Shown: piece by piece, positions 34,611 through 47,182 of the stretch
Layout of the letters: each line of letters starts with the position of its first letter
Numbering within the stretch: the stretch's first letter is position 1
DNA from: Pegea sp. RAD2-039
Lineage: Eukaryota > Chordata > Thaliacea > Salpida > Salpidae
Length of the DNA: 64,000 bases
Direction: 5' to 3'
Assembly (NCBI GenBank): GCA_034620365.1
Contig: JAQGEQ010000163.1
Coordinates: forward strand, 372,001 to 436,000
Notes under the pieces: model-generated
Seen by the model: the letters and a program-made list of their open reading frames with translations, nothing else
The model's database searches: none
What the model was told of the DNA's origin: nothing
Program-made: the position numbers and the translations under genes

Positions 34611-36904
34611 ATTAAAGTATTTATCATATAGATGCTTAAAATCAAAAATTTACTTTTAAAATTACTCCAATTCATAATTCTTTGATTATTTAACAGCATT
34701 CATAATAAGCTAAATTTTATACATTGAAAAATATTTACCCAAACAATAAAATCTCTGTACAAAAATACAGTTGACATAAATAGACTGTTAAAAAAATGAA
34801 TAGTTTTTAAAACAGTTTAAATACTACTTTATTTGATAATGTTATCACATTTTTTCAAAGTAATAATCAAAAAAAAATTGTTCATAATTATTGAAAGTTA
34901 TAAAGATCCTAATATTTTATATTAAAAAATAAAGGTTGTAAGGTTAAATTAAAAACAATTAGTTTATTTCTTATAAGCATCAAAGTTAAAATCAAATTAA
35001 GATGTTAACTAAAATTGATACAGATACAACTAGTTGATAGTTTCTAGAATTGAATATTTTATAGTAACAACATTTACAAAACCTAAGAAAAACTTTTGAA
35101 TAACAAACAAAATCATAGAAGGTTTTGAATGTGAAAATAAGATTGCTTAGCATGAAATGTTGCACACTACAGACATAGTAAAGGTCATTTGTTTTGTTTT
35201 GACCGTCATCGCATCTAAAACAAACAAAAAACAACAGCTGATTATATTTTGGAAATGACTAATATTGAATAAACTTTTTCGCCTTATAAGATAAAAATCA
35301 AATATAATAAAATCAAATACCAAATGAACATTTTTACAAATGCATCTTAATAATAAAATATTTGAAAAATAAATTTATACTATTATATGTATTTTTACCA
35401 AAACTTAATTTCTATATAATCTAATTTTTAAGACTTAATTTAATGTACATTTTCACTGAGTTGTAATTTAATAGTTGTCTCAAAATGTTCCCTGAATGTC
35501 ATTTTAAAAGCTTTAAACTGTTAATATAAAACTTTTGATATATTATGTACATAAGTTTTTGTGATTGTTAAGCAGAAAGTTTGATATACTTTCATAATAA
35601 ATAGTAATTAAGATATAAGACAAACCTGTATTTAATGCAATAGTTTTTTTGTTAGAATAATATTAAATAACTTTTTATTAATTTATAGCAATCTTTCTTT
35701 TGCTTTAGTCGAAAAAAGTAAAAAAACTGTTATATAACGTCTTTAGCTCGGCATATTTTGTATTCTATCTAATACTATTGTGAAATATTACGTATGTAAT
35801 TTTGTTTGAACTTTTAAAAGATTTTTTAAGTAATTTCGAATTTTACTTTATTTTGCTAGGATCATTTTTATTTGGCCAGTAATTTTCATAAGTTAAACTG
35901 TTATAATTTGTATATGCCTTACGATTGATTTCAAAGTAGTCTCGCTTATATTATAATTTTATCGCACTACCAAACAATTATAGAAAAATAATTAAACAAA
36001 GAGTAGCATATATAATTATCAAAAAATATCTGCTCTATAATTTTTGTTTAATAATATTTATTTATAAATATTGCTTCCAAAAAAATTGATTATACAAATT
36101 GCGTCACTAGGAGACAGTTTTGGTTTGTCATCGTTATGGCCAGTAATTGTTTCTCATCTGGTTGGATTTTTTAATACACATGACTTAATTTTGTCTTTGA
36201 CTTTATAATTTATTCTTTTTTAATAAGTGTTTATGCCCACTGATTTTCTAAAAGTTTTTATTTTCAATCATAAACTTTTACACAATAGTCGTTTAAACTT
36301 TTATTTTTTAAGTTTTTAACAAGGTTTTGAAAGAATTGTTTAATTAATTAAAACTAATTAGTATCTCATTCAACTCAAGCTAATAAGTTTATCAACAAAA
36401 TTTTAGCATTTATAATATTTTTTATTATTTCACATTTGTTTTTAGTAGCTAAGCTTTTGTACAGAATTAATATATTCATTTGACAACAAATCTATAAAAC
36501 CTAAAATTACACTTTTCTTATTTTATTATCAGTTTTAATTTATGTTTTATTCGCTAGTTTATATATTTAGTTAAATTATATTTGTGAAATTCAAAAAAAT
36601 ATTTCTTACTTTTTTCATGATAAACTAATTTATGTAATATAATTTATAAAATCTAACTCCTTTTCTTAAAAACATGTATTAGTTACAGGCTTCTTTTTAA
36701 TTAGTTATTAATTATTATTATAATTAGTTATTAATTATTATTATAATTAATTAATTAGTTATACTAATTATATATACATTTTTTAAACAATCTTAAAATG
36801 GCTTTTGGTCTACTTTATTTATGTATATATTATTACAAAAGTTAAATATATAATAAAATAATAAATATTTTTGTAGATTTCTTCACAGGTAGTTGATAAT
36901 TAGG
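34611..36904. other. Intergenic upstream of UBE2G1
   Basis: Very A+T-rich, no exon seen. Contains a 23-nt unit repeated in tandem at 36701-36723 and 36724-36746. An AG after cttcac (36887-36888), 16 nt before the UBE2G1 start, is a candidate acceptor. Confidence 0.45.
36701..36746. repeat. Two tandem copies of a 23-nt A+T unit
   Basis: The unit ttagttattaattattatta plus taa occurs twice head to tail without a mismatch. It is probably simple replication slippage. Confidence 0.8.
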
Positions 36905-38926
36905 ATGACAACTCCACAGTCAGTTTTATTATTGAAAAAACAACTTGCTGGTAAGTCTGAATTTGCAAACTATTTCTGATCTAATTTTTTATTGTACAAA
37001 ACGCTTGTTATGATTATTATTGAAAATTTCTTTATTTATTTATCACAATAAATGCGAAGGAGGGTGCCTGAAGAGAGCATCTCTCGCTAATAAACATTCT
37101 CACAAATAGTATATAAATAAGTTTGGAAGTAAAAGATGTAGCACTTAGCATTTCAGTAGTCCTCCAAGTATATAACAGTAAACAATAAGATTTTAGAAAC
37201 ATAATTGCGCTATTTAAAGTCAGATGATAGAGTAATGCCAAGGTCTTGGACTGAAGATACTCATGGAATAATAAATCTATTGATGGAGTTTTGGTTCAAG
37301 GAATTTATAGCTGGTTTAAGCGAGAAAGTTATAAGTTTAGAATTTGTGGGCTGGACTGTGAGCTGCCAATTCGTAGACCAGTTTTTTATAGTGTGTAGTG
37401 CAGTTTGAAGTTTTGAAGGATTACAAGATAATAGCTTGATATCATCTGCATACACAAACACACTGACATATATTTTTGCTTTCTCATTTGACTAGTTGAA
37501 TTAAATTATGTAGATTTAAATATGGTTTCCTCTTAAATTTATAACAATTTTAAAATATTAACTTTATTTTTTAATTGGCAGGTTCTAGCTTACAATATTT
37601 TTTAGATATAATCATTACTTTTATAAGTTATACAGATGTCAGTTTATTTGTAATAATTGTATAAAATGATAATAAACAACTTTATATTGTAATAACTTTG
37701 TTTGCAGAGCTACAGAAACATCCTGTAGATGGCTTTAGTGCTGGGTTAGTTCATGACGACAATATCTACAAATGGGAAATTTGTATAATCGGACCTGTTG
37801 ATTCTTTTTAGTTAGTCGAATTTAATCATTTCTATAAGTTTTATTTTTATGTAAACTTAGTGAAGGAGGATTTTTTACTGCTCATTTGACCTTTCCTGAA
37901 GATTATCCACAGCGTCCACCTAAACTAAGGTTTATATCAGACATGTGGCACCCAAACGGTTAGTTGTTCATCTTGAGAACTCACACCAACACTTTGATGT
38001 TTCTGTTTATAGTTAGCCCTGATGGAAATGTTTGTATTTCTATTTTGCATGAACCAGGAGATGACAAATTTGGATATGAGACTGCAGCAGAAAGGTGGTT
38101 ACCTGTGCACACTGTAGAGACGATTATGGTAATAGTTTGTTTATCAACTAACTTAGTTTCCGCTTGCACCTTTTCTTCTAATTCATCTGACAAATTGTAC
38201 AGTTGGTTTTTAAAACTTCCGACTTTTTCAGCTTTTACTAAAATATGATTTTTTGAGTAATTAGATGTCTCAATAATTCCATATTTTTCTCATTAAACAT
38301 TTTTTACTTCAAGATTTTCGACAATTTTGTAAAAATATCATTTTTTTGTTATCATCAACTTATTATAAAAGTTCTTTCTATTTTTTCATGAAAAGTAGAC
38401 TAATTTCAATTCACAAATTTTAAGGTCGACGTTTCCTTGAACTTCACAACAATAGCAGATTTTATTTTCTAGGTTAGTGTCATCAGTATGCTTTGTGACC
38501 CGAACGATGAGTCACCTGCAAACGTTGATGCTGCTGTAAGTTGTCACATCTTTATTTCATAACTTTATTTATTATTTCCACCTGTAGTTTATAATTCTGT
38601 AAATAGAAACGGAAACTGACATTAGGATTGTAATTAACATAAAACAATAATTCAAATATCAGTCTGATCAATATTCACAATTTTGTTTATTCAAAATATC
38701 AAATTCCACCTACTCAATAAAATATGTCCAAAATGGTCATTTGCTAGAATGTACCCACCTCTTTTAAAACATGAGATGTTATTTACTTAACTTTGTTATA
38801 TACTAACCATCAATTATCTTTTAATCTTGTAAATTATCGGACAATTTGCAGAAAGAATTTCGTGAAAATCGAAGGAAATTCAAGCAAAGTGTAGCAAAGG
38901 TGGTTCGTAAAAGTCAGGGACTGTAA
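36905..38926 (+). CDS. UBE2G1: Ubiquitin-conjugating enzyme E2 G1
   Basis: E2 enzyme that accepts ubiquitin from E1 on a cysteine and builds Lys48-type chains. Six exons: 36905-36950, 37708-37810, 37861-37958, 38013-38128, 38473-38535, 38852-38926; joined frame 166 residues (human UBE2G1 170). The UBC fold shows GFSAGLV, YKWEICIIGP, EGGFFTAHLTFP and the HPN motif at an exon junction. Catalytic Cys90 lies in NVCISILHEPG, followed by the family's acidic insertion (DDKFGYE) and RWLPVHTVETIM. It ends VVRKSQGL. Cys90 is at the same number as in the human protein. Intron 1 (757 nt) contains a minus-strand LINE-A fragment; introns 4 and 5 are over 300 nt. Confidence 0.96.
37030..37475 (-). mobile_element. 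LINE-A fragment with internal deletion, in UBE2G1 intron 1
   Basis: Minus-strand copy. The right part (37461-37261) translates as the RT block FVYADDIKLLSCNPSKLQT, closely like the 5' copy; 37260-37210 continues it. The sequence then jumps directly to the 3' tail at about 37200-37030. It therefore lacks the part equivalent to about 1731-2090 of the 5' copy. Opposite orientation to the host gene. Confidence 0.88.
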
Positions 38927-39465
38927 GGTTTACTTGATCATGTCTCTCTTCGCCTTTATATAGATTATTTTCACTTTAAATAAAGTCAGCAGTGGTTAAT
39001 GTATTGCTGTCATAATCTCTTTGTAGTTTCCTACTTGTAAATTTTCTACAGTTTTTCTTTCCTGAAAATTCTCACAAACTTTTTTTCTGCAATCAAACTG
39101 GATTCAGCATTTCTCACTGCTGCTGCTAAAGCTTTGAAATGAAAAATTAATTTCTGATTTCATTTTTAACAGACAACAAACATGTACTGAGGAAATATAT
39201 GTCTCGTGTTTGATTGGTGATATCATCTATTGTTATTTTACATCTATAAGTTGATTACTTTACTGTTTGGGTTTTATTCTGTTTTAAGTGTAATTTTCTT
39301 TTGAAAAGATAAAATGCATTGAGTTTAAATAAATTTATTCATTGATTGATTGATTCAACACATGGTTACTAAATTATAGCAGCTTTTATAGTAACCACAG
39401 AATCATAAAGTTGTTGTCTTCTGAATGTAGAAAATAGACAAATTTTGACAAGTTGTAATGATAGG
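38927..39465. other. UBE2G1 3' flank
   Basis: 3' UTR-like A/T-rich sequence; no other exon seen. AAATAAA at about 38978 and AAATAAATTTATT near 39330 are possible poly(A) signals. Confidence 0.35.
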
Positions 39466-39469
39466 TATT

Positions 39470-39720
39470 GCTCAGTGTCCTCCAGAAAAGCTTTTAAAGT
39501 TTCCTTCTGATGTTAGTTTGTCTTCTCTGATTAGCTTGCAAGTATCTTTAAAACGAAGACAGCGACGGCTGATGTTGTGTTTGCCTTTTGTATCTTCCTA
39601 TACAGAAGATTTTTAGGATTCTTTCATCCAACGGGGTGTCCGAGCCAGCAAAACCTCTACTAGATTAGCTTCTTGTACATTGTTGTCAAGATTGTGTGCT
39701 TCAACACTTGATCTTTTGCT
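39470..39720 (-). mobile_element. RTE-like element C-terminal fragment
   Basis: Minus-strand reading matches the HAO-intron copy over the region encoding ISRRCLRFKDTCK and the neighbouring gtgtccgagccagc segment (+ strand letters), but with stops. Decayed piece of the same family. Confidence 0.7.
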
Positions 39721-39865
39721 ACTACCTTGTATAATAAAGTAAAATTACAATAAGATGAAAAATTAGTAAAGAAAATGTAAAACATCAGAATTATATGATA
39801 TGATGTTTTGTAAAAGTGGATCAAACGATGTATGCCTTTTTTGGTTTCTTTAAATATTTTCTTCA

Positions 39866-40110
39866 AATTTATTTATTTCAATAAATGCGAAGGAGGGTGC
39901 CTGAAGAGAGCACCTCTCGCCAACACACATTCTCACAAATAACATCTATTTAGTCAAAAATATAGAAAGTAAAAGATGTAACACATGGCATTTCAGTAGT
40001 CATCAAAGCATATAACAGTGAACAATTACATAGAAGGAAAAAAATCACAGTTTAGAAATGACAATGTTGGCAATATTATGACGGTTCAACTTCTGCTTGA
40101 ACAATAATAT
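39866..40110 (-). mobile_element. LINE-A 3' fragment (minus)
   Basis: Nearly the whole 3' tail of LINE-A in reverse orientation, from the ataaatgcgaaggagggtgc end to the segment matching 2070-2090 of the 5' copy (acaatgttggcaatattatg). It inserted beside the decayed RTE-like fragment. Confidence 0.85.
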
Positions 40111-41599
40111 TATCCTATAATAATTCTTTTTCTATAAAAAGTATTTATTTCTTATATTATATATATTTTAATTTGATTCAGAAACTTTTACATATATCAA
40201 TACTGATTATAAACATTTATTAAACTAAGTTAGAATTACTTTCCAAATATTCTACAGATGCATTATAATACACACATCTAAAAAAATAAAAGTTTATTAA
40301 ATGATTTTCCTATTTGCCGGAAGGAAATTTCATTAAGTCCTTTCCTCAATTAAACAAATATGAATACAGTAAACTAGTTTCTACTTAGTACTTAGTCTTG
40401 TCTTAAATTTTTTTATTAAATTTTTGTAACTTTCCACTATTTTAATTATTTATCATTTTCTACAAAAAAAAGTAATAAATACACAACATTGTAGGATTTA
40501 ATATTCGTGGAAATTTATTAAAATTAAAAAAACAGCTTTCTTTGAAATACTCATTAAGATACAATCATCATATAGCCCCATAGGGCGTGTTTCAGTGCCC
40601 CTGATTTGGATTTACTAATACTAAATTTAGAATAATTTTATTCTTAATCTTTTATTCAAGTTGATAATCTTGATTTGATAAAAACGCTTTTTCTTAGCTA
40701 ATAGATCGAAAAGTTATATTGCTTTTTGAAGTTTGATTTATGAATATATTTTTTCATTTATGTTATGTGATTAAAACTAAATGTAATTAGCGCAGAAATA
40801 TCATCGAAAATTATTTTTTGCTTGTAGGTCTAAACTTTGTAAAAAGTTTAAACAAAAACCAAGTTTTGAAACAGTCTCTTAGATAAAAATTTAATTAATT
40901 GCAAGTAAATATTTATGCAAAAATCAAATACAAGTAATTTATTTCAAACATTCATTTCAAATATAAAAAAGTTAATGAAAATCGGTATAGATAAAAAAAG
41001 AAATCTATATTTAAGTACAACTATAAAACAAAATTTCTACAAAAATCTTAATTTTTTTTGAAAATAATCACAAGATCTTTATTTAAATTCTAATTTTGAT
41101 AGCTTGCTGCTGATAAGATAGAATTATTAATCAATTATACACAAAAGTTATAAACTCTAAAAACTTTAGTATTTTTTTCAACTTAGGTAAAATCCCCTGT
41201 AAGCAATCATATTTTGACAAATATTAATATTCATCGTATGTTCCTATTTACTTTTTAACTATTTATAATTTAAGGTTAGAATTTCTTAACTGAAAACTAG
41301 ATAAGTTCTGTCTTAAACTTGCTAAGAAATTATATTTTTATTATATAAAGTAATTGATAATATTTCATTAGAAACGATATTTAAATAATTTGTCAACAAA
41401 TTTATTTATTCTTAATTTTTTTTGAATGTATGAAACTCTTATTTCAATTAAAATGTTTTATTCTCTATATAAAAACAATTAATCCTTCTAAAATTTGAAT
41501 TAAAACTATTTTTTTTAATTATATTGTATTTATGTTTGGTTTTCTAATTGTTTCTTATATTTTATTTTTCAAAGTTGTTATTGAATTTTAAACTCTGCA
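40111..41599. other. A+T-rich intergenic upstream of selenocysteine lyase
   Basis: No exon found. A small G+C-rich patch (about 40573-40608, containing agccccatagggcg) stands out but cannot be assigned. Confidence 0.4.
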
Positions 41600-43713
41600 A
41601 TGTCATTAGAAAATGATTAGTAAGTTTTTTTTCAACATTTTACTAAATAACAATTATTTAAAGTAAATCATAAATATGCTGACTTCAATACTTTTCAAGT
41701 TTCAATTTTCTTTAATTACTTATTTCACAGAATTAAACTTTTTAACTTATTTATTTTGTCAACAAATTAAAATTTAAAGTTATATTTGATATATTTTTTT
41801 AATAATTAAACATTTTTGTTTATATTATTTATTTCTATACAATTTTTTATTTGCTAGAACTTATCTAAAACTTTATTATTTTATTCTTTCAGTATATATT
41901 TGGACTATAATGCTACTACTCCATTAGCTAAAGAAGTTGTTGAGAGTATTTCAAATTCTTTACAACATTGGGGAAACCCAAGCAGTAAAAACCCAGCTGG
42001 TAAAATAATTAATCCATTTTTAAACTCATTTTTTAATTATTTAAGTTTTCCTTACATACTTGAATTAAAAACAAAACAATCTTTTAATTTAATTTATGAA
42101 ATTTCAGGTGAGAAAGCAAAACAACTTTTAGTTGAATCTCGAGAAAAAGTGGCTTCATGTATAAATGGAAATGAAAAAAATATTATATTTACTTCTGGAG
42201 GAACTGAAGCTAATAATTGGGTTATACAATCCTCATTAAAATTATTCAAACAGACAGAAAAAGGAATTCCAGATGTAATTACAACTGATGTTGAACATGA
42301 TTCTATTATTGTACCTCTGAAAAAGCTAGAAGAAGAAGGAGAGATTAGTAAGATCTGTTTCTAAGAAGTCTATTGTCTCAATGATTTGTTTGTAGATTTA
42401 ATCCTGCTGAAAATTGATCATAAGTCTGGTGAATTAGAAATTGAAGATTTGTCTTCAAAAATAACTCCTCAGACATGCTTAGTTTCAGTTATGTGGGCAA
42501 ATAATGAAACAGGAACTATCATGGTGACGGTTTTAATTGACAAAACAGCTTCATTTAAATCTTTTATTGTTTTAGCCTATCAAAAGAATTTCTGAAATTA
42601 TTAAAAATCGAGAAAAAGAGTTAAAAAAACGAATATATTTTCATACTGATGCCGCTCAAGCTGTTGGAAAAGTTCCTGTTGATGTAGTTGATACAGAAGT
42701 TGATTTTCTAACAATCGTAGGACATAAAGTTAGTTATTGATTAATCAAATAATTGTCTTTGGATAAAATAAAGTTTTAGAGATAAAAGTTTAAATATTCT
42801 TCTATATTTTACAAACCTCAAAATATTTACATTTAAATAATAATATTGTGTTCGCTCCAAAATAAGTTGTCTTCATGAATAAATAAACAGAGACTATTTG
42901 TTATGTAAAGTTTTATGGACCAAAAATTGGGGCACTTTATGTAAAAGATTTAGAGAATGAAGCGATTATCCCATTATTTTATGGAGGTGGACAAGAGTTT
43001 GGATGGAGGTCAGGGACTGAAAATATTCCTATGATCGTTGGTTTGGGTTCTGCTTGCTCATTGGTACACGAAAATTTAGAGAAATATTCAATGAATATGG
43101 AAAAGACAAGAAATTATTTGAAAAAGATGTTAAAAGTATGATTGAAGAAGAATAACAATTGTTACTTTTAATTCTTAAATCAATATCTTAATTTCTTTTT
43201 ATACAATTGTAAAGAAAACATTTGGAGATAAAAATTTATCATTCAACTGCAAATCACCCAAATGTATTCCAAATACTTGCAACGTTTCAATCAACATCAA
43301 AGGATGTAAAGGTAAAGCTGCTACTTTCAACTTTATAAATTCAATTTAAAAATAACTTTTCTGATTGGAGTATGTAGTTCAAAACACTTCAAAGTTTTAT
43401 AAACTGCTGAAGATTTTAATAAGATGTTGTACCTCTTGTAGTTTAGATTGACAAACCACTTATCTATTTCTACTTTCTTTGTATGTCAGGGTACAAAATA
43501 TTGGAGGGTTTGAAACGGTTTTATTGTAGTACTGGTTCTGCATGTCATTCTAATTGTGAGGAACCTTCTAAAATATTATTAAAGTTTGGAATTGATAGAA
43601 ATGTCGCAATGAATGCACTTCGGATTTCTACTGGTAGAGACACAACATTAGAAGATATTGATGTAGCTGTATTTGATCTTCTGCGCGTTGTTCAAACTCT
43701 TCAAAATCAATAA
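41600..43713 (+). CDS. SCLY: Selenocysteine lyase
   Basis: PLP enzyme of the NifS-like class V aminotransferases, releasing selenium from selenocysteine as alanine. Eight exons: 41600-41619, 41893-41999, 42108-42347, 42396-42523, 42576-42728, 42911-43135, 43215-43311, 43490-43713; joined frame 397 residues (human SCLY 445). The first exon is only 20 nt. Motifs: [42 protein letters not shown], the PLP lysine in TIVGHKFYGP (Lys216), FGGGQE-like [15 protein letters not shown] and the active-site cysteine in TGSACHSN (Cys342). GHKFYGP and ACHSN favour SCLY over mitochondrial NFS1. No mitochondrial presequence, which fits a cytosolic enzyme. Confidence 0.92.
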
Positions 43714-44849
43714 TAAAGATTCCCAATCAAAACCTGAAAATAAGTTTACATTAAAGAATTATTTGTGGCCAAATTTGATATATCGTTTATATTTCCAATC
43801 ATTTGATTCATGTTCAAAACTTTTTTGTTTTTTAATTGGTTTTCAGTATCTGTTTGTTGCAATTATAGAATAAAAAAGCTGTAAATAAATTGAAATTTAA
43901 CATATTTATCAGTTTTACATATTCTATTTGAAAACGATCGAATAAATTTGAAAATTCCGAAAAATTTATGGAATTTGCAGAACATACTTTTTAAAAATTC
44001 CTCTCTATTTAAAAACTCTGTTGTTGTAGAACACCATCAACAGAAAAATTGGAAAGCTTTCAGTCAGATTAATTGAATTTCTAGATCAAGTCTAAACGAT
44101 TTATAAAATATCAAAGATGATAAAAATAGTTTCAAGATCTCTAGATATTAACTTGAAATATCTAAAAGAAAAATTACGAAACTAATTTAGTGAAAGTGGC
44201 TAGTAATGATGAACTTTTAGGTCTAATTCAGTTTAAAGTTTTTAATAAATTAATTTTTTAATTATTTGATAATTTCACCATCTTTTAGTTTCAGATTGTA
44301 GAATAAAATATATTTTAGTATTATTATTAAAAGAAGATTACATTAAAGTTTCAAATTCATTGGTCAAAAAAAAACATTTAAACAAAAATCCTGCAAATTC
44401 TTTTAATAATAATGGCCTTGACCGAGAACGGCTAAGATAGTTGTGCTCAAGAGATGTTAATAAAAATGTAGTAAAACATTAAAATAAAAAAGAACAAAAG
44501 TTTTTAGAGTTTTTCCTTTTCTTTGATGCTGATTTTCTTGTCTTCAGTTGTTTGCGGAGTAGAGAACCGTATTCGGAGAGTAGAGAATGATAAGGCTTTT
44601 AGCACCAAGATATTAAAAAAATACTTTCAGTGTTTTCAAATAATTTCTAAATTAAAATATTTATATTTGAGCTAATTTTTATAGGTTTTTTTAATGAATT
44701 ATATAGTAGCATTTGTGACAAAAAACGTTTTGACCATTTTCTCCGCAGATGCCTTGCAACTTATTGTCATGGATACATAAAATCACATATTTACGATATT
44801 TGAGTTAAGGTGAAGCTGCTCACATTTCAAAGATTTAGCCGGTTTTATC
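43714..44849. other. Intergenic between SCLY and CFAP161
   Basis: No exon seen. It contains a short RTE-like fragment at about 44525-44590. Confidence 0.45.
44525..44590 (-). mobile_element. RTE-like element 3' scrap
   Basis: Shares ttcagttgtttgcggagtag and the following attcggag with the tail of the HAO-intron element (32079-32118). Confidence 0.7.
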
Positions 44850-47182
44850 ATGGAGCAGAAAAAAGCCTATAATTCATCTGTTCGTGTTGGAAATTGGTTT
44901 GAAGACACATGTCTTGAAGAGGTTACTTAATTAGTTAATTTATTTATAAGATAACTTTGAGGTTAATTAATATTTTGCAAAACTTAGCTTATCATCTATT
45001 TTGGTAACTTTTTTAATATTTCTATAAAATTGTTTCCACAAAAATAGTTGTCAATCTTTTTTTTTTACTATTTAGTAGAGATTGCTTCAGTTTAATAAGC
45101 TTCAAAAATTATTTAAATATTTTGAAAAATATTTTTTGAAATTGATAAAAAAGAACTTTTTCAAAATATTCAAAAAACTTTTTCAGGGTTTATTAAAAGA
45201 TTTTATTGGGAAAAAAGAAAGAGGTGAATTATATATTCAAAAAATTCAAAATATTTTGGATACAATATTAAAACATGCAAGTATTTCTAACTAAATTATC
45301 TGAACTACTAAATACTTTTCAATGATTTCAAATTAAAATTTTTTCGAAACAGATTATTTTTTATATCAAAAAATGGAACTTATTTAATAGAATTTAATAA
45401 TATGTAACCTTTTACTTGTCAAATATCAGTTTTTGATGTAATTGATCGTTGTTATAGACAGAACTAAGCGTTACACAGGATGGTTTTATACATTTTGGTG
45501 ATAAAGTTATGGTAATAAACCCAGGTAAAGAACCAAGTGACACTCCACTAACTCAGGTTAAACTTCATTTTTTATACAGAAAGTTTAATTTTTATGTAAA
45601 ATCAAGCAAACAATTTTACCTAAATATCTTAAAGTTTAAAATATAAGAGATTTTTATCATTTAAAATAAAACAAATAACTTTTAGATTAGTTGTGAACTT
45701 TAAGTAATTTTTTTGATTTAAATTTTAAAGTAAACAAAAATATGATCATATTAGAATTATAAATCTTTAAATTTACTAAATAATTTTATATAATTTAGTT
45801 GGAACCGCCTAGGCTAGCTTGTTCACTTTCCATTAATGCTGAAGAGTACACTTTGTTTAATGATTCATGTATAACTTCACCTTGTGAAGTTTCAGCCTCT
45901 AAACTGCTCAACCCTTGCAAACGAAACACGTTTGTGATTACCAGGTAACATCTATTAACTTTTAACTAATCTGTTTGTTATAATTATTATAATTTAATCT
46001 TTCTTAATTCTATCTAATCAGGTTGAAATATTTTTAACTTGTTATTTGACACAAGTTTTGTATTTTTTATTTGATTAGTTTTATCTATAGTAACTTTTAT
46101 TTGAAAACATTTTAGTGTTGATGGAAGCGCAGAGGGTGATAAGCTTTGCTTCGGTCAGCCGTTTGCTTTATCTACTTTACCTGGCTACACAGGAAATGTC
46201 AGTTAAAATTCAGTTTTATTTATTTATTACTATAAAAGCGAAGGAGGGTACCTGAAGAGAGCACCTCTCGCTAACACACATTCTCACAAATAACATCTAT
46301 TTAGTTAGAAATATAGAAAGTAAAAGATGTAACAAATGGTATTTCAGTAATCCTCAAAACATATAACAATGAACAATTACAATTTTATATTCACAATTCA
46401 TAAAAATTCTCTTTAAATTTAGAATTGAAATTTTATAATTAATTTCAAAAAACTTTAAAACTAAATTAACTATTGATTGAAATTAGTTGAAATTATGGAG
46501 TGACCACATACATTTCAACCAAAAAGCTAAAAAATCAAAATCTCAACTTGTGCATCTAATTGAGGATATCAACTACTTGAGTGTTTGGAACGTTCTAACT
46601 CTTAATCACAACCATAGACTTGAATGCGAAGGTTTACCAGTTCCTGTCAGTAAAACTCTTAAATTATCAACAAAATTATCAACTGAGTTTTCAGGCTAAC
46701 TCCAAACTAGTCTTGCATCACTGCAAAACGGGGCAAAAGCTGGCTTTGATGGACCAATTTAAGTTGAGGTAAACTTCAAGACTGATAAAAAGTTAATCAA
46801 TTCTTTTCAAAATTTATTTTTCTTATCAAAAACGAAATATCGGTCAGTTTATTTAAGTTTGTTTCAGGACACCTTTTGGTCAGGACTTTGAAGTTTCTGC
46901 CCAAACAACTCTGAACCCTCATAGAGCTGAAGTTGACCAAAATCATTGGGTCTTGGTCACTGGTAATCCCGGTGACACAAAAAAGACCATTTTGAACAAG
47001 TAAGTTTAAAACAATAGAAAATCATCTGAATAAAAACAAATTATTTAGAAGTAATAATTTTTCTTGATTTTTTTAGAGTTAGAAAGTCGATAATAGAAGA
47101 CAGTTTGCTGCATGAACAACAAGAACAAGAAGATTCTATTAAACCCTGGGTCATTGATTCGAAAGAAAACGAATCAACATAA
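44850..47182 (+). CDS. CFAP161: Cilia- and flagella-associated protein 161
   Basis: Axonemal microtubule inner protein of motile cilia. Nine exons: 44850-44921, 45187-45280, 45462-45556, 45799-45944, 46116-46197, 46487-46645, 46695-46768, 46868-46999, 47077-47182; joined frame 319 residues (human 301). Family marks: SVRVGNWFEDTCLEE at the start, a KERGELYIQK helix, LSVTQDGFIHFGDKVM, CKRNTFVITS, FGQPFAL, LECEGLPVPAN, TPFGQDFEV and NHWVLVTGNPGD. The exon 3 acceptor must be acag at 45461 (two bases later than the first AG choice) to keep the frame. Exon 1 has a weak donor (gttact). Intron 5 contains a minus-strand LINE-A 3' fragment. The Lys/Phe-rich open frame before 45187 is intronic. Confidence 0.93.
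46208..46385 (-). mobile_element. LINE-A 3' fragment in CFAP161 intron 5
   Basis: Reverse-oriented LINE-A 3' tail (ctcgctaacacacattctca and flanks) directly after the exon 5 donor, antisense to the host gene and removed with the intron. Confidence 0.85.

Noticed and set aside
34992-35234. Minus-strand 80-codon open frame upstream of UBE2G1
   Set aside because: Phe/Cys/Tyr-rich without family signal, acceptor or donor partner.
40573-40608. Small G+C-rich patch containing agccccatagggcg
   Set aside because: Too short to assign; no second copy and no flanking structure found.
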